From contig JAPMXV010000020.1 in NCBI GenBank assembly GCA_026936335.1, positions 124,001-188,000 on the forward strand: DNA of 64,000 nucleotides, written 5' to 3'. The notes beneath the pieces were generated by a model. It saw nothing but the letters and a program-made list of their open reading frames with translations. It was not told the origin of the DNA and made no database searches. The number at the start of each line of letters is the position of its first letter. Within the stretch, counting starts at the first letter, position 1. Positions 33,390 to 45,800 of this stretch are shown here, one piece after another. The translations under genes were made by a program, and so were the position numbers. The DNA comes from Mantamonas sphyraenae (lineage: Eukaryota > CRuMs > Mantamonadidae).

Positions 33390-36300
33390 CTACCCCAACA
33401 CATCCAACAACTCGACAGCGAGCTGCTGGCCCTGAGCATCGGCCGAATCGCCTGCAAACACATCCAACAGGTCGCTCAGCTTGTCGTTGGCCGACAGGGC
33501 ATCGCGGTATGTTTGCACGCGCGGTGTTTGGCTGTCGACAATGGTGAGCAACATGGAGAGCAGGGCATGGCAGTTTTCCAGCCGTTCCCTGTTCAGCGCC
33601 ACACACAGGGCGTCCACGTTCCCGGGAGACAACACAAACTCGTGGCATTCGGCCACCTTGTACATCTCTACAAAGCGCACCAGACAGGCAATGGCCTTGT
33701 CGGTGATAAACTCGTCCTGCTCTGCCAGGAGCACCGCCACATAGTCCAGTTCGGGAAGCAGCGCCGCCGCACCCTCCTGCAGCTTGGTTGCCTCCTCCAC
33801 GCCGCCGTCGGCCAGGTTGTTGTGCAAACCGTCCAACCCGTCTTGGATGTAGTACAGCAGTGCGTATGTCATGTCCAGAAGCACCTCGAGGTATGTGGTC
33901 ACGCCGTTCTCTACAGAAAACACGAGGATGCTTCGGATCTTGTCCACCAGGCCGTACTCGTACAGCTTCAGCTTGTCGATTTCGGGCCACTGCACACACT
34001 TGGCCACCAGTCGTACCGTGTGGATGGTGTTGTTCTTGTGCTCCATCTGCAGAAACTCGAAAATCGGTTCCAGCAGGCCCATCTGCACAATGCGGTCCAG
34101 GTACGCAAAGTTGTGCTCCACAATGAAGTTGAGCACCTTGAGCGCAAAGCGGCTGCCGTCGTCGCTCAGCATCTGCAACTTGTACTTGGGCAGCAAGTGG
34201 TCCACAATCAGCGCGTCAATCAACTGCGTCGACTCGCTCTGCTCGTCAACGTTGTACACGTTGACATCGTTCAGCAGCGGCATGAATATGTCACAGCACA
34301 GCTTCAGCGCCATGAAACGCGTCTGCTCCTTCTGCGAGTCCAGCAGCGAACACAGCGCTGGCAGCAGGTCTCGCAACAGCGCGTGCTCCACAGCCAACGA
34401 GTACTGGAACTGTGCCAGCGATGACACAATGTTCAGTACGGTGCCTCCAAAGTCCATGGGCACCACGCCGTCCACGACCTCCATCAGACTCACGAAAACA
34501 CTCAGCTCCTCGATGAAGCCGGCCTGCACAATGCGCGCACGAAACAGCGCACTGTCCACCAGCTGCTCAATCACAGGCAGCAAGGGCACGCTGGCCTTCA
34601 GTTGTTTCACCACAAGCGTCGTCGGCTTGCGCGACACCTTCATCTTGTTCAGGCAGGCCATGATGGGGTCGGTCAGTCCGTCGAGCGACCCGCAGATGCT
34701 GTCCGTGAGCGCATACACACATTCGGACAAGTGGCTGTCGCTCTCTTTGCTGGCCTTTTCCAATTGATCGACAAGCTTGCGTTTGTCCACCGCCTGCAGC
34801 AGCCAGCGCGGGTCCAGCGCCACGAGGATGCTCATTGTCAACATAGCTTTCGCGCGCTGCTCTGCGTGTGTACCGTCCATGATTTTCAGCAGCGTGGGCA
34901 CAAGCAGCTTGTTGTCCATCAGCGTGCTCTGGAACCGCTGTGTGGCCGACAACAGGCCCACGTTGAGCAGATTGAGAAAGTTGGTCACCAGTTTGCCTTC
35001 CTTTAGGCCATTGATCAGGAACTTGGCACCCGTCTTGTCGATGATACTGTGCACCAGCGAATGGTTGTGCTTGGACAGTCGCGCAAGAGCCGACAACACG
35101 GTCACCTGCAGGTTGGCGTCCTTGGTGCTGTTGTAGATTGCCAGCAGTAGCATGGCCACCTCATGTGTTGCAAAGGGGGCCGAGAATTCGCTGCTGTGTG
35201 CCGCAATGTTGTCCACCGTCTTGGCAGCGTAGTGCTGCACAACCGAGTCCTCGCCCGTGCGCAGGCAGCGTATCACAGCCTTGAATGTGTGCTTGCTCAC
35301 TTGCCACTCGTTCGAGTCATACTCGTCGTTGAGGGTGGCCACGTAAAACAGCAGCTCGCCCAGCGTGGCAATGCACTTGCGCTTGAGAGGCACGTTGCGC
35401 TCGCGCAACAGGTCCGTCAGCACACCCATGGCGTTGGTTTGCACAAACTGCGCTGCAATGTACATGGCGTACCGGATATACAGGCCAATGACGTTCACCG
35501 CATGCGCCTTGAGCTTGTCGTTGTTCGACACCTTGGCCACCTTGACTACATACGCCATCAGGGGATGCCGAAGCACGTGCTCGGCCACCTCTGTGTCCTT
35601 GCACAGCGACTGCAGGTAGTTGAACACCTGCACCATCGTGCGCGCTTTGCGCGACTCTGTCATCATCGTCAGCAGTTCGTGCAGAAACGCGTCCCGTTCA
35701 TCTTTTGACAGCTTGCGCACCTGGCTGCGCGACATCAGATCAAACGAAAACTGCGATGCATCCACACTCGGCGACTTGCTGGGTGGTTTCTCGATCCGCT
35801 TGTTCAGAATGATGGGTTTGACCACAAGGTCCGACTTTTGGAACATCAGCCCTTGCACAAACGACAACAGCTCCTCCAGCGTCATGGGCACAAGCACAGA
35901 CGTGTCCAGGGCATCCTCCTCCACGGCACCCTCTGTGCCTCCCTCCTGGTGTGTCGTCGGAGACGCCTTTGGCGTGCTCTTGTGGCCACGATTCTGGTTG
36001 TAGATCACTGCCGAGTCTGGCCTGCTCATGCTCGATGCTCCCACTCCCGTTTGCCTGCTGCTGCTGCTACTGCTGCTGCTGCTGCTGCCACTTCCTCCAT
36101 GTGTGCTCTGTGCCCGTGCTGCTTCCATGGATACGGTCCTGGGCGTGGCCTGTGCGCTCTGTGGCCGCACAACGGATGAGGGTGTTGAAGGCACATCCCT
36201 GTTGTTCCTTGTGTTCCCACTGCTGCTGCTACTGTTGGACTTGCCCTTTCCGCTCGTGGTGTCGTCGTACTCCCCGATGCCCGAGTCGGAAATGGAGGAA

Positions 36301-38025
36301 AAGTGCGACTCCGAGTCGTCCTCCTCCAAGAAATCGTCCGGGTACTCCTCATCCTCTTCGTCCTCCTCTTCGTCCACCTCCTGGATCTCCAGCGCTTCGC
36401 CGTGTCCAGAAATGGTGTTGTGAGCATGGCTGTGCTCGTGATCAGTCCCTGAGCCCAGACGCGACGAGGACGACGACGACGCCTGGCTGTGTGCGTCTGA
36501 ATCCGTGCCGCTGCTTGCGCTGTCACCCGTGTGTGCGTCAAACTGCAGTTCCTCGTCGTAGTTGCGCAGGGCCACGTCTTGCTCTCCTTGCACGCCCTGT
36601 TCGCGCGCGTATGCTTCGTCCAAGTCTTCCATGTTGGTTTTCACGTTGAAGCTGATGCGTCCAACGTCCACCGTCGACGCAAACGAAGACGGGTTGTGTT
36701 TGTCCAAATCTTCCAGTGTCATATCTTTTGAGGTGCGGCTCTGCTGTAGCTGCATGCGCTCCACCCACTTCTCGTACGACGGCTGCTCCGGCACGTCGAG
36801 ATACGTCAGCGGCTTGTCGCCCCACACCTTGTGACAACACAGGTGTTGCCAGCTGATGCGCGACCATGGATCCTTTTGCAACAATGACAGCACAAGGTCC
36901 TGAAAGGCGTCCGACACATTCTCCATGGCCGGCACGGGCTGGTTGATGATCGAGTTGAGCAGATCTTTCAGACTACTTGAATAGTACGGCAGCCTGCCCT
37001 GGGACATTTGGTACAAAAGCACGCCCAGCGACCACAGATCGGACTGGAAGCTGGGGATGCTGTCGTCTGCAAACAGCTCGGGTGCCATGTAGCTCGGTGT
37101 GCCGCGCTTGCCCATTTTCTGCGTGTGGTGGTGAGCGCGTCAGCGTGTGCACAAGGATGGGGTATGGATCACAGCGCACAACCACACGCGTGGAACGTCG
37201 TTTTCACATGCTTGTGTCCTCTGAACCTGTCGTCACGGGACAGGCGAAAACTCACAAGCTTGGGATTCCACCCGTCCTCCTGAATGTCCTCCACTCGCTG
37301 CGCCAGGCCGAAATCACCCAGTTTGAGCATGCCAAAGTCGTCGTCCAGGATATTGGACGGCTTCAGGTCACAATAAACAATTCCCTGTGTGTGGAGGTGT
37401 CTGTGGAAGAGGGCAGCGACTCGCTGTGTCAGAGAGGGCGCCACGCACGGTTCATACACGGCTGTACGGCCCCTGCATGGCATCGGCACAGCGCAGAACG
37501 CCGCCACAGGAAGCACCATGCACACAAACACCTCCGGGTGTGGCTAGGCGGTGTCGTGTGCAACGGTGCGGCGTGCGTGCGCGTGGCAACGATCGGCTGT
37601 GAAAAGTGGGCGGTGGAAACAACAGCCAAGCAGAGACACTCTTGTCCCCGCCCCGCCAGGCAGAGGGCCACAGTCACAAGGACAGGCAACACGTACTGGA
37701 GGCCAGCAAGCAGATCCCGGGCGGCAACAAGCACCGCGTCTTCGGGCCACACGCGGTCCGTGTCTAGGATGTCTTGGAAGGAACGACCGGTGCAGTACTC
37801 CAGAATGATCCACAGGTGGTTGCGCGTCTCGTACCAGCCGTAGAAGCGCATGATGTTTGGGTGTTGCATGGAGTGCAGTATGCGCACCTCATTTAGGATC
37901 TTGGGTTTGCGTGACTTGTCCACGCTCTTGATGGCGTAGAACTCGATGTTCTTCTTTTCCCGGCCTTTGTACACCACCGAGTACTGGCCGCGGCCAATCT
38001 CAGAGTAGATCCGATAGTTCTCCAT
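33390..38025 (-). CDS. ULK4: ULK4-type kinase with ARM-repeat C-terminus
   Basis: ULK4/Fused-family kinases act in motile cilia and microtubule organisation. Exons 38025-37697, 37400-37256 and 37118-33390 sum to 4,203 nt, 1,400 residues; introns of 296 bp (GTACGT) and 137 bp (GTGAGT). The start MENYRIYSEIGRG matches ULK4's MENFILYEEIGRG. Kinase motifs: IGRGQYSVVYKG loop, FYAIKSVDK lysine, KILNEVRIL glutamate, GIVYCDLKPSN catalytic loop, LGDFGLA, and SYMAPELF. The first splice gives GLQHLHTQGIVYCD, in line with the family. A long Ser/acidic linker (about residues 330-560) is followed by helical ARM-like repeats to the end, for example TLGELLFYVATLNDEY and KCVQWPEIDKLKLYEYG. Human ULK4 is a pseudokinase; this copy keeps Lys, Glu, catalytic Asp and DFG. 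Confidence 0.9.
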
Positions 38026-38128
38026 CACGGTTCGGCACTCTCGTGTCTCGGCAGCGTCGTAGCGGGGTTGTATGGTCTGGGTGGGTCGGGGCGCCGCGCC
38101 AGGCGACACAGCCAAGTCCAGCAACCCC
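38026..38128. promoter_or_regulatory. Divergent promoter region between ULK4 and PARG
   Basis: These 103 bp separate the start codons of ULK4 (minus) and the PARG-like gene (plus). If the in-frame ATG at 38072 were used for PARG, only 46 bp would remain, so I favour the ATG at 38129. I see no distinct motif. Confidence 0.45.
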
Positions 38129-39121
38129 ATGTCGCGCCACGACCTCATGCGTGTCGACGAGCTCGCAGGCAAGGATGAATGGACGGCGTTTGCTCACAGT
38201 GGGCTCAGTGCCTCGTTGCTCAAGGGGCTGGCCAGTGGCGACCGATACGCCATTCGAAAAGGCCGCACGGACGTCTTTCGACAGACCAAGCACGCTCTGT
38301 GGACGGGCTCCTACCTACTTGAAGACTCAGGGGAGACAGTGCAGCTGGACACGCAACGATTGGCTGAAGCTGTGTGCAGCAACGAGCAGTTTGACGGCAG
38401 CGAGTTCCAAGATGGCCCCGGTGATGCTGCTGGACAGTTCCAGACGGTGATTGAGGTGTTAAACATGGACTGCATTGACGCAGCAAAGATGATGCTGGAC
38501 GACGGGGCCGAACAGGTGACCGTGTTGAACATGGCGAGTGCTGTGAATCCTTGCGGAGGGGTTCAGGGCGGTGCTGGCGCCCAAGAGGAGAATTTGAGCA
38601 GGAGGACCTCGTTGCTGTTTCATTTGGCAGATCCCACGGGCTTGGATGCCAAACGAAGTTGGCAGTACCCGATCCCAGAGTACGGAGGCCTTTGGTCTCC
38701 AGACGTGCTGGTCATGCGCGGGAACGAAGCCAGTGGCTACCCGTTCCTGGAAAGCCCCTTTCCCATCAACATCATCAGCGTGGCGGCGTATGCACGGCCG
38801 TTTGTGATCAAGAACAGGCTGGAGCAAGACGCAGAGGACGGCACGCGAGCCAAACTGCGCACCCTGCTGGGCATTGCGGCCTCCAAGAAGCAGACGCATC
38901 TTGTGCTCAGTGCCCTAGGTTGTGGAGCGTATCGCAATCCGCCGGAGCACATTGCGCTTCTCTTTCAGGAGGCGTTGGCCGAGTTTGACGGGGCTTTCGA
39001 ACGCGTGGTCTTTGCCATCATCGAAGACCACAACTCCAAGCACAGGAAAAATGGGAATGTCAAACCGTTTGTTGATGTGTTTGGTTTGGCGTCAGATGAG
39101 GGTGAGGGAGAGGAGGATTGA
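38129..39121 (+). CDS. Microbial-type poly(ADP-ribose) glycohydrolase (DUF2263/TIGR02452 family)
   Basis: These enzymes are macrodomain proteins that cut ADP-ribose chains. Single exon, 330 residues. After an N-terminal helix region comes TVIEVLNMDCIDAA, then VTVLNMASAVNPCGGVQGGA followed by GAQEENLSRRTSL. This is the family's Gly-rich signature with catalytic Gln-Glu-Glu, though the third Gly of the usual GGG is Val. Later are INIISVAAYARP and HLVLSALGCGAYRNPPE, a conserved macrodomain strand and loop, then VVFAIIED. The family is widespread in bacteria and scattered in protists and fungi. Its stop is 16 bp from the Chibby stop. Function is by family; activity depends on the Glu pair, which is intact. 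Confidence 0.88.
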   Translation: MSRHDLMRVDELAGKDEWTAFAHSGLSASLLKGLASGDRYAIRKGRTDVFRQTKHALWTGSYLLEDSGETVQLDTQRLAEAVCSNEQFDGSEFQDGPGDAAGQFQTVIEVLNMDCIDAAKMMLDDGAEQVTVLNMASAVNPCGGVQGGAGAQEENLSRRTSLLFHLADPTGLDAKRSWQYPIPEYGGLWSPDVLVMRGNEASGYPFLESPFPINIISVAAYARPFVIKNRLEQDAEDGTRAKLRTLLGIAASKKQTHLVLSALGCGAYRNPPEHIALLFQEALAEFDGAFERVVFAIIEDHNSKHRKNGNVKPFVDVFGLASDEGEGEED

Positions 39122-39137
39122 CGTCGACTGTGCAGCG

Positions 39138-39742
39138 TCATTGGAGCGAGTCCAGCTCTTGTTGCAGCGCCTGCTCCTTCGCCTGGTAGTCCAGGGCTTG
39201 GTGTGCCAGCTGGACGGAGTGTACACATACACAGACCATTACCATATGCATTGTGTAGCCGTGCGCCGATTCGATGTTAGTGTGTGCATGAGGCCGTGTT
39301 TTTGCGAGAAATGGATGAAATGGGTGCGAAAATCCGTTGAGACAAATTTGGCGCGCAGGGTCCTGGCGCTTTCATGCATGCGTGTGTCCAACATGCGGTC
39401 GGAAGCACACGGAGGAAGCGTGCCTCTACAACATACCAGGTCACATGCCAGCTCATACTTGACTTGAAAGGCACGGGCGAGGCCAGCTTGCCTCTCGACT
39501 TCTTCTTCCAGCTGCTGGATGCGTGCCTGCATGTCTGCGTTGTCCTCGCCACCGCTGCGCTGCTTCCCCTTGCGCTGATTATTGGCAGACGCCGTTGTGT
39601 TGCCAGCCGATCCGTCGCTGACCCATTGGCCGTGTTGGAACGTCAGCGTGTGTCCGCCGAGCTGCATGGTGATGGGATCCTCCACGGAGTTGATGTCCAC
39701 GTCCATGTTGGCCTTGGAGGACGATTTTCGCAGGAACGACAT
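39138..39742 (-). CDS. CBY1: Chibby homolog
   Basis: Chibby is a small basal-body protein needed for ciliary docking; in animals it also antagonises beta-catenin. Exons 39742-39437 and 39209-39138 join in phase across a 227-bp GTATGT..CAG intron, giving 125 residues (human 126). It begins MSFLRKSSSKANM. The family hallmark follows: ITMQLGGHTLTFQHGQWVSD against human MNLAGQSLKFENGQWIAE. A coiled coil (ARIQQLEEEVERQAGLARAF) continues after splicing with LAHQALDYQAKEQALQQEL. Without the splice, the frame runs on into unrelated sequence. It is divergent from the giant ASH gene, sharing an 81-bp promoter. Confidence 0.9.
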
Positions 39743-39823
39743 CGTGTGTTGGGTTCTCTTCAATTGCCCCGGACTGCGCGCTGCCGTCAACACGAACTCG
39801 CCACTTTTTCCGGCTGCGGCCCA
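39743..39823. promoter_or_regulatory. 81-bp bidirectional promoter between Chibby and the giant ASH gene
   Basis: It separates the two start codons and must drive both ciliary genes. An in-frame plus-strand extension upstream (back to 39374) overlaps the Chibby coding region and has no family character, so I set the giant gene's start at 39824. I did not recognise an X-box or other RFX site. Confidence 0.5.
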
Positions 39824-42800
39824 ATGCCTTTCCCAGTCGCCCTTCCGGCGGTGGACAGCAGTGGCGTCTTTGCCTTGGGCGACCTGGTGGTCCGTGAAGC
39901 GGCACACCTGTTTAATTTCCCAGTCACATCGCTGAACACGTCGGAGGAGATCACGCTGCAGCTTGCGGCCGACAACCCAGCGGTGCTGGCCTTCCAGCTG
40001 GACAACCCTAACCTGGGTGTGGATGAACACCAGCAACATAACCATTTGTTCAATGTGGCCAATCACGTCGACAGCGTCACGTTACAGCCGGGGGAAACGT
40101 GCAATCTGGTCCTGGTGTTGGTCCTCGACGGTTCTCAGCCCGTCTCCCGTCCCGCCAGCACTGACGTATCTCCTCGTGCGGCCAGTCCTTCCGAGGGTCA
40201 ATTCCACTCCAGCTCGCACGCGTCTCCGTATGCTGCTTCGTCGGCACAGGCACAGTCGGGCTTGCACCTGCAGCTGCACAAGGTGTCGGCATTGCGCACA
40301 CGCGACGTGCGCTCCAGTTCCGCCGACTCCATCGGCTCAAGCCTCTATGACGACGATGACAACGCAGCCATGGACATTCAATTGGACTCACCGCGCACCG
40401 AACTCCCTGGACGATCCAACAGCACAGGTGGCAAATCCCCTCCCGGTCGCTGGTCGCCTTTTGTCGTGCACATCATCATGCAACAGGGCGTGGAGGTGGT
40501 CACTGTGCCCTGTGTAGGCAACATGTGCGTGTCCACCTTTGAGGTGGACACACCCCTCCTCTGGTTTGAGGACTGCCTGCTGGGCAACCGCTACGAACGA
40601 CCTCTCAATGTGCACAACACCAGCCAAGCTCCGCTTCGGCTGCGTATCACCAGTGTGCCTCCCAACGCGTCCCAAAGGGCACCTGTCCTTGCGTACTACA
40701 ACCAAGAACCTGTGCAAGTGCTTACAGTCGAGGGAATGGGCTACGCCAAGCTCAGCATGGTTTTCCAGCCCGTGGCCATCAGCCGTGGCAAGCAGGTGGC
40801 CACCATCCATCTGGAGAACCTCAACAACAATGATTCGGACATGGTTGTGCCCGTGCATGGCTACGTGAGCGCAGACGACTCCCGTTCCCCGGTTACTCTC
40901 GAGTACGGCGCCACCACAGAGTTTGGCACTGTGTACGCAAACTGTTGGGCCTGCAAGCCGATTGTGTTTCGAAATACCTCTCTCACCACCCAGTTGGTCG
41001 AGTTTTCTCTCGAATTGGCACAGCAGATCGTGTTCACCGTTCCCGACGCACGGACGCAACAGACCAACGACGCTGCCACGGGATCCTCGGCTTCCACCGC
41101 ACTGTCAATGGCGGGAATGGAGCTTGGTGACAGTCTCGTGGGCGAGACAGACACAGCCAGCTTGTTGGACAGCAGCGAACCCAACGCACGCGACACAGTC
41201 AGCGAAATCGTCCTTGGCCCTGCAAGCATGCGCAAGCTTCTTCTGTGGTTCCGGCCACAACCCGACGCACGTCGTCCTTTGCGCTTCAATCTCAGCTCCT
41301 TCCGCGTCTACTTCAAATCTACGCCACAGCAGCGTCCAGGCGAAGCCGACAACATCCAAACCATGGCCCCGTACCTCAAACCCTCCGGAAACAGCGCCGG
41401 TGACTCGTCGTCCATGAACGACAACAGCATCAGCGCGTCCACAAGCACTGATGACGACGACAACATCGTGGCCGATGACTTGGACGACGATGCGGCAGCG
41501 CAGGACGACCACGCAGACAAACAAAGCGATCGCGATAGCGACGACGACGACGACGGCGAGCACGACGGCGATAGCACCAAAGAGACCGTGGGTGCAAAGA
41601 CAGCCTCAGCGTCTGCTAAAGAGAGCCGAATTTCCGACGACGACGATAGCGATCGGGAAGACGACCGAATGGAAACCGAAGGGAGCCTGGGCAGCGCCAG
41701 CAGCACGCGCACGGTGCGTCTGAGCGAACAGCAGCAGGTTGCGTTGAACGAGACACGAAACGCAGCTCCCGTGTCACCCGCTGGCAAGAAAAAGACGCTG
41801 TCGAGGGCGACGTCGTCTACAGCCATGCACGAATATGCTTCGGGCAGCAACACGGGCGACCGAGACGAAGTGGGCGAGGTTTGGGCATCCATCAAGTGCA
41901 CGGCGCGCGTGTGTTTGTCTGTCGTCAAGCTGGTCACACAGGAGCTGGACTTTGGCGACTGCGTCGTGGGCCAGCGCAGCTCCACATCCACACAGATCCA
42001 TAACCTGAGTTCGCTCCCAGCACACTTGTCGCTGCTGCTCGAGAGCAACCAACTGAGCATCGAACCACGCTCGTTTGTCATTCCGCCGCGGAGCGTGCAC
42101 GAGATGACCGTCGACTTTCTTCCCACCGAGAGTACACTCAAGTATCGCAACCAAGTGACTGTGGTCAACAGATGCAATCGCAGCAACGACTTGTCGCTGC
42201 AGGTTAGTGCCGCCAATCACGACCTGCACCGCATGGCGTTCCACTCGCTGTTCTACAAAATCACAGATGTGACAAAGGCGTCGCTTGGCAGCCTGAGTTT
42301 CGGCAATGTGCTTGCCAACTCGCTCCACCTGCAGATCATACACATCAAAAATATCACGCGAAGCGAGCTCGTGCTCAGTCTGGACACCAACGCACCGTCG
42401 CAGCTGACGATCATGCAGCGTGCCGAGGCCACGGTTGCCGAGCGCAACGACGACGACGAGCGTGGCCAAAACCGCGAAGGAGGCAACACACAACGGCTGA
42501 TGGATATGTTGGACGAAAAACTCACTGTACAGAGCATGTCGTCGTCGTCGTCAAGCAGCACGCCGTTTTATCTGCTGGACGACCAGAGCGAGGTCCAGTT
42601 TGTGCACCAGGAAGCCAAGAGCAGGCGTGAGGCCCTGGCAGCCATACAGTCGCGGCTAATCGAGCCCGTGAAGCACCTGCGTCTGGAGCCGCGCGCACGT
42701 GCCGTGCTGTACGTCGTGTTCACGCCCGAACATCCAGAAGACGCAGCAGACAATGACGAGACAGCCACGGAGGACACGGCGAGCACCAGTGGAGGGGACG

Positions 42801-45800
42801 GAGACGGGAGCGCAGACACAAGCAGTGACCAGGAACAGGACGACGAGACCGCCGACGAGGATCAGGAAGGCGTGACAGAATTAGTCGAGGGCGCATGGGC
42901 GCTCGACGCACCAGGGCCCAGGCAGGGCAAGAGCACACAACGGGGGGACGTGCAGAGTGCAACGAGTGGCACTCGTGCCGCAGGCACAGGGATGGTGCGA
43001 TCACGCAGTCACTTTAACCTTTCCAATCGCGGGGTGCTGCAGGGGGTGTCGTACTCGATCCTCATCCAATTGGAGGACTTTGACAGGACGTATGCAACGT
43101 CGTCTGCATTTTGGCAGGAGGAGAACCTGGATGTGGTGCGCAGTCTCCCTGTGGAGGCGCAGGTGTGTTCTGCAAACACGACACTCACGCAGGCCAACAT
43201 CAATTTTGGCACTGTACAGACGCGGGAGTCGCGCACACGCATTCTGGTCATCCACAACGGCGCTGACATGCCGCTGCACTACAGCATCAACAAGAGCGGC
43301 AGCATGAGTTCGTCCGACATCCTTTTCCTGAACAACCGCGTGAGCATCGTGCCGCCGCACGACACGAAGGAAGTGCACTTTGTGTTTTGCCCCACGCTGG
43401 CTGGCAGGTTCGAGGAAACACTGACGGTGCAGAATCTGCATGACGAAAGCGACCGCCACGAGGTGCGAGTCAAGGCCAACGTGGTCAGTCGTTCGCGCTT
43501 TTTCCTGCAGGATCTGTACGCGGATCTGGGCACGTCGCTGATGTCTGGCAGTGCGCATTTGTCGGGCGAAGGTGTGTTGCAGCTGTCCAACACGAGCAAA
43601 CAGACGCGCACGTACGACATCAGCCTGGTGCACCCGATGGCCAAGACTGTGTTTGGCGTCGAGGCGCGCTTTGTCCTCCGCAGAGACAATGCACAGTACC
43701 AGGACATGGCGAAAGTGGACCAACAAATCGAAGAGCTGGAGCGCAAGATGCAAAAGTATGTGATCAAGAAGAAGTTGCACAAGCTGGAGGACACGCGCAA
43801 GAAGCTGCAATCCCTGTATGAAATCAAGTCTGGCCAATCCGAGGTGCTGGGCCGTGATGTAAACTGGGACGCTGTGTTTGCAATGAGCTCGCCTACGGCG
43901 TCGTCGCTCGCGCTGGCATCACGCATCCCAAACGATCAAGAATTCAGCAGTGTCTTCAGCAACCGGCTGTGTTTCTCGCTGTTGCCGAACAGCACGCAAA
44001 CCATCCTGGTGCGACTTGTGGCGCATGCACGTGTGCATATTGACGACAGCATGGCCATCGATGCACTTGCGTTGCCGCACGTGGCTGTGCTGCGTGTGCA
44101 GGAGGCCAAGAACAACGACGTTGTCAAGAACGTGGGCCTGCTGACTACGGTGTGTTTAACGCCTGAAACGCACGAATACACGCGCAAGAGCCTGATGCGC
44201 ATGCGTGGCATCCATGCAGTGGGCGACGACCCGAGTACCATGCAGCAGCAGTTGCTGTGGAACGCAGCGGAATGCCATGTTGAAATCGAACGCACGCTGG
44301 CCAACGGGGCCAAGGGATCGATCGACGAGGCAGCACGCATGGCGTCGCGGCAAGTTGCACGCATGCTACACACGATCCTACGCACACATCCAAACCGAGC
44401 TCAGGCTGGCTCGGCGTCATCTTCGACGGCGGGCAGCACAGGGTCCATGGCAGGCAAGCGCAACCACAGCCATTCGTCGCTGCACGATCTGGCTCGCATT
44501 GACGAAGACAGTGAAAGCGACACGCACACGGACCTGGAGCTGGAAAACGAGCTGTTTGGAGGTGTCGACAGGCGGTACAGGTGGCATGACGAAGAGGGAA
44601 ACACGCCGGGACGACCTGACAGCTCGCTTTCGTCTGTGAGCGGGTCTTCGGAAAGTGATTCAACGTGGCAGGGCTCGGTGGGCGTGTCTAGGAGCGACAG
44701 CCTGGAGGACCTGCTGCGTGCGTACGAGCTGGACGAACATGTGCTTGTGGATGCGTCGTCGGAAATGGGCTGGACAGAGACTGGTGGCGACGCCGCATCG
44801 GGTGAGTATGTGCGCGAAACCACGCCCGTCAAGAAACAGCGTGGGGATGGCATGATGATGCATGGTGAAGGGAGCGAAAGCAGTCAGAGCGGAGTGTTGA
44901 GCGAGGACAGCACGAAAGAGGAGCAGGCTGCGTCTGCAGAGAAGCTGCTGATTGTATGTGGAGAGGGCGTGGTGGACCTGGGCGACGTGGATGTGTTTGG
45001 ACAGCATGCGCCTGCACAAGTGCTCGTGGAGAATGTTGGCGACGTGCGTGTGCCATTCACAGTGGCAGTTCCAGAGGAGTTTGCACACGCAATGACGGTG
45101 CGCCCCGAGAGCGGCAGTATTGGTCCCGTGGACAGTGTGACGCTGCAGGTGCACTTCCACGAATGGGAGGTGGGACGCAAGCATGCGCACTTTGTAGTGC
45201 GGCAGGCTGACCGGCCTGAAGATCCAGGAAGCGAAATGCGTGTGGAAGTCACTGCAAACATGGTGTCGCAACAGCTGGTGGAAGTGGTGTACGTGGATGG
45301 ACCCAACGGCGAACAGGAGGTTGGGCTGGAGCAGGACGAGGACAGCGCAGGAAACATGGTGGTGAGAGGCAGCGAAGTGGACCTGGGCCTGTTTTATCTG
45401 CGTCAAAAGAGTGTATTGTCTGAAGGAAAACGCATGCTCATCCGCAACGTGTGCGAACAGGCCGTGTGGGTGACGGTGAGCAGCAACATGGGACGCCAGA
45501 TTGCCTTTGCCGACGGCAGGTCGACTGCGTCCAGCCTTCCACTGGTGTTGGGAGTGCAAGAGAGCGTGGAGGTGAGCGTACACCTCGATGGTCAGTATGC
45601 CTTCCATGGAGCGCAGGAGGACCACGTGCGTGAGATTGTTGCTGGTGTGAGGCTGCGCGTGGATCTGGACTCGGGCGACGAGCACGTACGCGACTACGTC
45701 GTGCCTGTGCGCGCTCTCGTGGGCATCAGCACAGTGGAGGTTGAACAGAGCACTGTGTTTCTGGGTCTTCACCGGTTGGAAGAAGACGCAAGCGTCCCTC

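Noticed and set aside
39374-39823. Upstream extension of the giant ASH ORF
   Set aside because: It lies over Chibby coding sequence and intron on the other strand, and the peptide has no ASH-like features.
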